Positions 4,983-7,657 of a DNA stretch of 7,657 nucleotides are shown here, piece after piece (position 1 is the stretch's first letter; every line of letters starts with the position of its first letter). A model generated the notes under the pieces. The model was not told the origin of the DNA. It did not search any database and saw nothing but the letters and a program-made list of their open reading frames with translations. Position numbers and translations under genes: made by a program. Source of the stretch: Lentzea sp. (GTDB lineage Bacteria; Actinomycetota; Actinomycetes; Mycobacteriales; Pseudonocardiaceae); contig JASLAV010001079.1 of the NCBI GenBank assembly GCA_030146905.1, forward strand, positions 1-7,657, read 5' to 3'.

Positions 4983-5948
4983 ATGCGCGCAGACCGGCTC
5001 GTGGCCACGTTGTTGCTGATGCAGGCCCGCGGCCGGATCACCGCCGCCGAGCTGGCGGAAGAGCTCGAGGTCTCCAACGCCACGGCCCGCAGGGACCTGG
5101 AGGCGCTCTCCGCGGCGGGTGTGCCGGTCTACCCCCAGCCGGGCCGGGGTGGCGGCTGGTCGCTGGTGGGCGGCGCCCGCACGGACCTCAGTGGTCTGAC
5201 CTCGGCGGAAGCCCAGGCGTTGTTCCTCATCGCGGGCCCGGCCGCGTCCGTGGCACCGCAGATCAAGTCAGCGCTGAGGAAACTCGTGCGCGCACTGCCA
5301 CAGACCTTCCGCGCCGACGCCGAGGCCGCCGCCGAAGCGACGATCATCGACACCGCCGCGTGGGGCGAGGACGTCAAGGAACGGCCGGGACTGGTGGCCA
5401 CGCTGCAAACGGCCGTGGTGAAGCAGTTGCGCGTCCGGCTGACCTACCAGAAACGGGGGCAGGCACCGGACGGACGCGTCGTCGACCCGTGGGGACTCGT
5501 CGACAAGGACGGCACGTGGTACTTCATCGCGGGCACGCCGGACGGCCAGCGGACGTTCCGGCTCGACCGGATCCTGGGCGCCACGCTCACCGGCACCCCT
5601 TCCGCGCGGCCGCCCGACTTCGAACTGGCGGGCGCGTGGGACGAGGTCGTCACCGCCGTGGAGGAACGACGCTCCGCCACGGCGGCGATGATCCTGGTGC
5701 CCACCCGGTTCCTGGACGTCTTCCGGCACCAGCACGGCCGCCACTGCACGGTCGTCGAGGAGGCGGGCGACCACACGAGGGTCGCGCTGACCGCGCCCCG
5801 TCCCCTCGACATCGCGCGCAACGTCGCGGGGTGGGGCGCCCTGATCACCGTCGAGTCGCCGGAGGTCCAGGCGCACCTGGCGCGGATCGGCGCCGAGCTC
5901 GTCAGCCGATACCCACCTGCTTCTCCAGCCGGTCCAGCCGGGACATGA
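4983..5948 (+). CDS. HTH and WYL-domain transcriptional regulator
   Basis: A 321-residue DNA-binding regulator with the usual length and order for the family. An N-terminal winged HTH comes first (about 1-60: RADRLVATLLLMQARGRITA, then AAELAEELEVSNATARRDLE). A linker and WYL domain follow (about 137-205), including GRVVDPWGLVDKDGTWYFIA with Trp179-Tyr180-Phe181 in place of WYL, and RTFRLDRI. A C-terminal WCX-like segment (about 235-312) ends the protein. WYL domains are thought to sense ligands, often nucleic acids or nucleotides. The ATG at 4983 has GGAG (4977-4980) only two bases upstream, a short but usable spacing. Divergence from the VOC gene with a perfect inverted repeat between them suggests autoregulation and control of VOC (inference). 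Its 3' end overlaps the convergent ClpN-domain gene by 47 bp. Confidence 0.92.
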   Translation: MRADRLVATLLLMQARGRITAAELAEELEVSNATARRDLEALSAAGVPVYPQPGRGGGWSLVGGARTDLSGLTSAEAQALFLIAGPAASVAPQIKSALRKLVRALPQTFRADAEAAAEATIIDTAAWGEDVKERPGLVATLQTAVVKQLRVRLTYQKRGQAPDGRVVDPWGLVDKDGTWYFIAGTPDGQRTFRLDRILGATLTGTPSARPPDFELAGAWDEVVTAVEERRSATAAMILVPTRFLDVFRHQHGRHCTVVEEAGDHTRVALTAPRPLDIARNVAGWGALITVESPEVQAHLARIGAELVSRYPPASPAGPAGT

Positions 5949-6552
5949 TCACCTGCAGCACCTTGGCCGCGTCCGGGGTCGCGGCCTGCTGCTTCTGCGC
6001 GTGGACGATGCCCGCCAGAGCGGTCTGCACCGCCCGCCGCGTTCCCTTGAGGTCCGCCCCGAGCGAGCGCAGCACCTCGCCGCCCCTGCCGTCCGGTTCG
6101 GCAACGATCCCCAGCAGCAGGTGCTCGCAGCCCACGTAGTTGTGACCCAGCGCGATCGCCTCGACGACAGCCAGCTCCAGCGCGTTGACCGCGTCCGGCG
6201 CGAACCCCGACCCCTCGACGGCCTGTGACTCGAAGCGCAACGTCCGCGGGTCGATGTCGATCGCGCGCAGCACGTCCAGCGCCAGGTTGCCGCCCTCGTC
6301 GATGAGTGCCCGCGCTAACTCGATGGTGGTGACGACGGGCGATTCGGCGGCGAGGCGGAGCACCGTGCGTAGTCGTGGCGTGAGCTGGGAACCCCGGTCA
6401 CCGTCGAGGTCGGCCACCGTCAGGCCGCGCACCGCCGTGAGTCGCTTGACGGAAACCTCCAATGCCCGTTGGCAGATCGCGGAGACGGGAAGGTTGAGCT
6501 CCTTGACGGTTTCGGCCAGGTCATCGGGCAGGTACACGTTGATTTTGGGCAT
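5902..6552 (-). CDS. Ribbon-helix-helix plus Clp N-domain protein
   Basis: A 216-residue protein with two parts. Residues 1-32 (MPKINVYLPDDLAETVKELN, then LPVSAICQRALE) look like a ribbon-helix-helix DNA-binding fold: a β strand, then two helices. Residues about 57-106 and 117-182 resemble the two repeats of the Clp N-terminal domain; the second holds the hallmark AIALGHNYVGCEHLLLGIV. There are no Walker motifs, so it is not a Clp ATPase; the domain probably binds peptides or partners. The tail (about 194-213, KVLQVIMSRLDRLEKQ) is probably a short coiled coil. The ATG at 6552 was chosen over 6564 and 6588 because it lies 7 bases after a consensus -10 box, implying leaderless translation. It is divergent from a Ser/Thr kinase gene. 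A transcriptional regulator whose ClpN part senses or recruits something is inferred; no function is established to my knowledge. Confidence 0.85.
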   Translation of the reverse strand: MPKINVYLPDDLAETVKELNLPVSAICQRALEVSVKRLTAVRGLTVADLDGDRGSQLTPRLRTVLRLAAESPVVTTIELARALIDEGGNLALDVLRAIDIDPRTLRFESQAVEGSGFAPDAVNALELAVVEAIALGHNYVGCEHLLLGIVAEPDGRGGEVLRSLGADLKGTRRAVQTALAGIVHAQKQQAATPDAAKVLQVIMSRLDRLEKQVGIG

Positions 6553-6583
6553 AACCCCATTCATACCCCCATATAGGGTTATG
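6550..6583. repeat. Three CATAnCCC boxes: direct repeat and 8-bp-arm inverted repeat
   Basis: CATAACCC (6550-6557) and CATACCCC (6562-6569) are direct repeats with 12-base periodicity. GGGTTATG (6576-6583) is the exact reverse complement of the first box, making an inverted repeat with perfect 8-base arms around 18 bases. The boxes cover the -10 box and start codon and abut the -35 box of the RHH-ClpN gene. RHH proteins typically bind tandem or inverted short boxes, so autoregulation is likely (inference). Confidence 0.65.
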
Positions 6584-6588
6584 GTCAA
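6560..6588 (-). promoter_or_regulatory. Consensus promoter of the RHH-ClpN gene
   Basis: On the minus strand, -35 TTGACC (6588-6583) and -10 TATGAA (6565-6560) are separated by exactly 17 bases. Seven bases then lead to the ATG at 6552, so the mRNA probably starts at or next to the start codon. This is the best housekeeping-type promoter in the window, and repeats lie within it. Confidence 0.78.
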
Positions 6589-6643
6589 CGACGAACGCGG
6601 CAGCCGTCACACTTGTGAGTGATCAGAGGGGACGGGCACAGGC

Positions 6644-7657
6644 GTGGAGGAGAGCAGCAGGCTCATCGCGAGCCGCTACCGGTTGAGGGAGAAGGTCGGC
6701 CAGGGTGCGATGGGAGTCGTCTGGCAGGCCTATGACGAGCAGCTTCACCGCGTGGTGGCGGCGAAGGCACTGCTCGCGCTGGACGGTCTGGACGAGACCA
6801 GGATCGCGCGCGCCAAGGCGAGGGCCATGCGCGAGGCCCGTCTCTCGGCCCGTTTGGAACACCCGAACGCCATTCGTGTCTACGACGTCGTGGAGGAGGA
6901 CGGGCAGCCCTGGCTGATCATGGAGTACCTCCCCTCCCGCAGCCTCGCCGCCGTCATCGCCGAGCAGGGCACCCTGCCGCCGCGTGAGGTCGCGCGCATC
7001 GGGTGCTACACCGCCGCCGCGCTGGCCGCCGCGCACCGCAACGGCATCCAGCACCGCGACGTGAAGCCCGGCAACGTCCTGATCGGCGACCAGGAAGTCA
7101 AGATCACCGACTTCGGCATCTCGCGCGCCACCGACGAGGACGCCACCGCCACCGCGACCGGCACCCTGGGCACGCCCGCGTTCTTCTCCCCCGAGGTCGC
7201 TCGCGGCGAGGACGCCGGTCTTGCCTCCGACGTCTTCTCACTCGGCGCCACGCTCTACAACGCCGTCGAGGGCGGCCCGCCGTTCGGCACGGCCGACAAC
7301 AACATCGCGATGCTGCACCGCGTCGCGAGCGGCTCGATCATGCCGCCGGCCAACGCCGGTCCGCTGCTGGCGCCCGTGCTGTTCCGCCTGCTGTCCAACG
7401 AACCCGATCGCCGGCCGACGATGGAGGAGGCCGTCCACCTCCTCGCCGCGGTGGTGAACGAGTCGCCCAAGGGGTCCGAGGCGACCGTCGTCATCCCCTC
7501 GACCGTCGAACTGCCGGTCGAAGCCCAGCCGGGCGAGAAGGCGAGGAAGGGTGCCGCCGCGGCCGCGGCCGGACTGGTCGCGGGTGCCGCGGCCGCCGAG
7601 GCCGCCGGGCTGACCGCTCCGCCCGCGAAGGCCGAGGAGCCCGCTCCGGAACCGGAA
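6644..7657 (+). CDS. Hanks-type serine/threonine protein kinase (3' end cut by window edge)
   Basis: Bacterial eukaryotic-like kinase phosphorylating Ser/Thr on target proteins; 338 codons are visible and the frame is open at the edge. All key elements are present: glycine-rich loop VGQGAMGVV (18-26), catalytic Lys41 in VVAAK, αC Glu64, HRD at 137-139 within HRDVKPGNVL, the metal-binding Asn144, and DFG at 156-158. The activation loop is Thr-rich (168, 170, 172, 174, 177) and ends in SPE (182-184), as in PknB-like kinases activated by autophosphorylation. The kinase domain ends near 270. A variable linker then leads to an Ala/Gly-rich hydrophobic stretch (303-323) and a Pro/Glu-rich segment. 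That hydrophobic stretch is broken by a Glu at 319, so it is only a doubtful membrane helix; any extracellular sensor lies beyond the window. The GTG at 6644 gives MEESSRLIASRYRL; a purine-rich AGAGGGGA (about 6625-6632) lies somewhat far upstream. It is divergent from the RHH-ClpN gene. Confidence 0.93.
   Translation, partial: MEESSRLIASRYRLREKVGQGAMGVVWQAYDEQLHRVVAAKALLALDGLDETRIARAKARAMREARLSARLEHPNAIRVYDVVEEDGQPWLIMEYLPSRSLAAVIAEQGTLPPREVARIGCYTAAALAAAHRNGIQHRDVKPGNVLIGDQEVKITDFGISRATDEDATATATGTLGTPAFFSPEVARGEDAGLASDVFSLGATLYNAVEGGPPFGTADNNIAMLHRVASGSIMPPANAGPLLAPVLFRLLSNEPDRRPTMEEAVHLLAAVVNESPKGSEATVVIPSTVELPVEAQPGEKARKGAAAAAAGLVAGAAAAEAAGLTAPPAKAEEPAPEPE

Noticed and set aside
6545..6584. 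Plus-strand promoter for the kinase (TTGGGC with TATAGG or TTATGG)
   Set aside because: Spacers of 19-21 bases or poor hexamers; I could not choose a convincing pair.
6607..6621. Small symmetric elements (TCAC-N4-GTGA and CACT-N4-AGTG) upstream of the kinase gene
   Set aside because: Four-base arms only; this level of symmetry is expected by chance.
1..7657. CRISPR array, tRNA, transposase, toxin-antitoxin pair or defence island
   Set aside because: No regularly spaced repeats, tRNA-like cloverleaf, transposase motif or toxin partner is visible. The RHH protein has a ClpN partner domain and no adjacent toxin gene.

Overview
The window is uniformly very GC-rich, with dense genes, GTG starts and several start codons placed directly after a -10 box. 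This suggests a high-GC actinomycete chromosome, perhaps of the Pseudonocardiaceae type (Lentzea/Saccharothrix/Actinosynnema-like); the family-level guess is inference only. I see no insertion sequence, tRNA, rRNA, CRISPR array or integrase. No stretch over 300 bases lacks a gene.

Layout. (1) 1-1037, minus: an aldo/keto reductase running off the left edge. It is divergent from a MerR-family regulator (1106-1495, plus), and between them lies a textbook MerR-type promoter: a 19-bp spacer over a large palindrome. A MOSC-domain protein (1506-2168, plus) follows MerR by 10 bases and is probably co-transcribed. (2) 2165-2563, minus: a small Cys-based protein phosphatase whose stop codon overlaps the MOSC stop. 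(3) About 2700-3967, plus: an FAD-dependent oxidoreductase. Its recognisable protein alternates between two reading frames at five places, each at a short C or G run, so it is either a decaying gene or a stretch of sequencing error. (4) 3975-4448 and 4478-4891, minus: a SLOG/LOG-like nucleotide-binding protein downstream of a VOC-fold protein. The VOC gene is divergent from a WYL-domain regulator (4983-5948, plus), with a perfect 10-bp-arm inverted repeat between them. (5) 5902-6552, minus: a ribbon-helix-helix plus Clp-N-domain protein whose 3' end overlaps the WYL gene by 47 bp. It is divergent from a Hanks-type Ser/Thr kinase (6644 to the right edge, plus), and its consensus promoter is threaded with repeated CATAnCCC boxes.

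How the genes work together: the window looks like a string of small regulator-target pairs (MerR with AKR, WYL with VOC, and possibly RHH-ClpN with itself and/or the kinase), not one biosynthetic or defence system. The strongest leads are the MerR promoter with leaderless AKR translation, the repeat-bearing RHH-ClpN promoter, the WYL operator, and the multiply frame-disrupted flavoprotein. I find no convincing evidence of a wholly new system.
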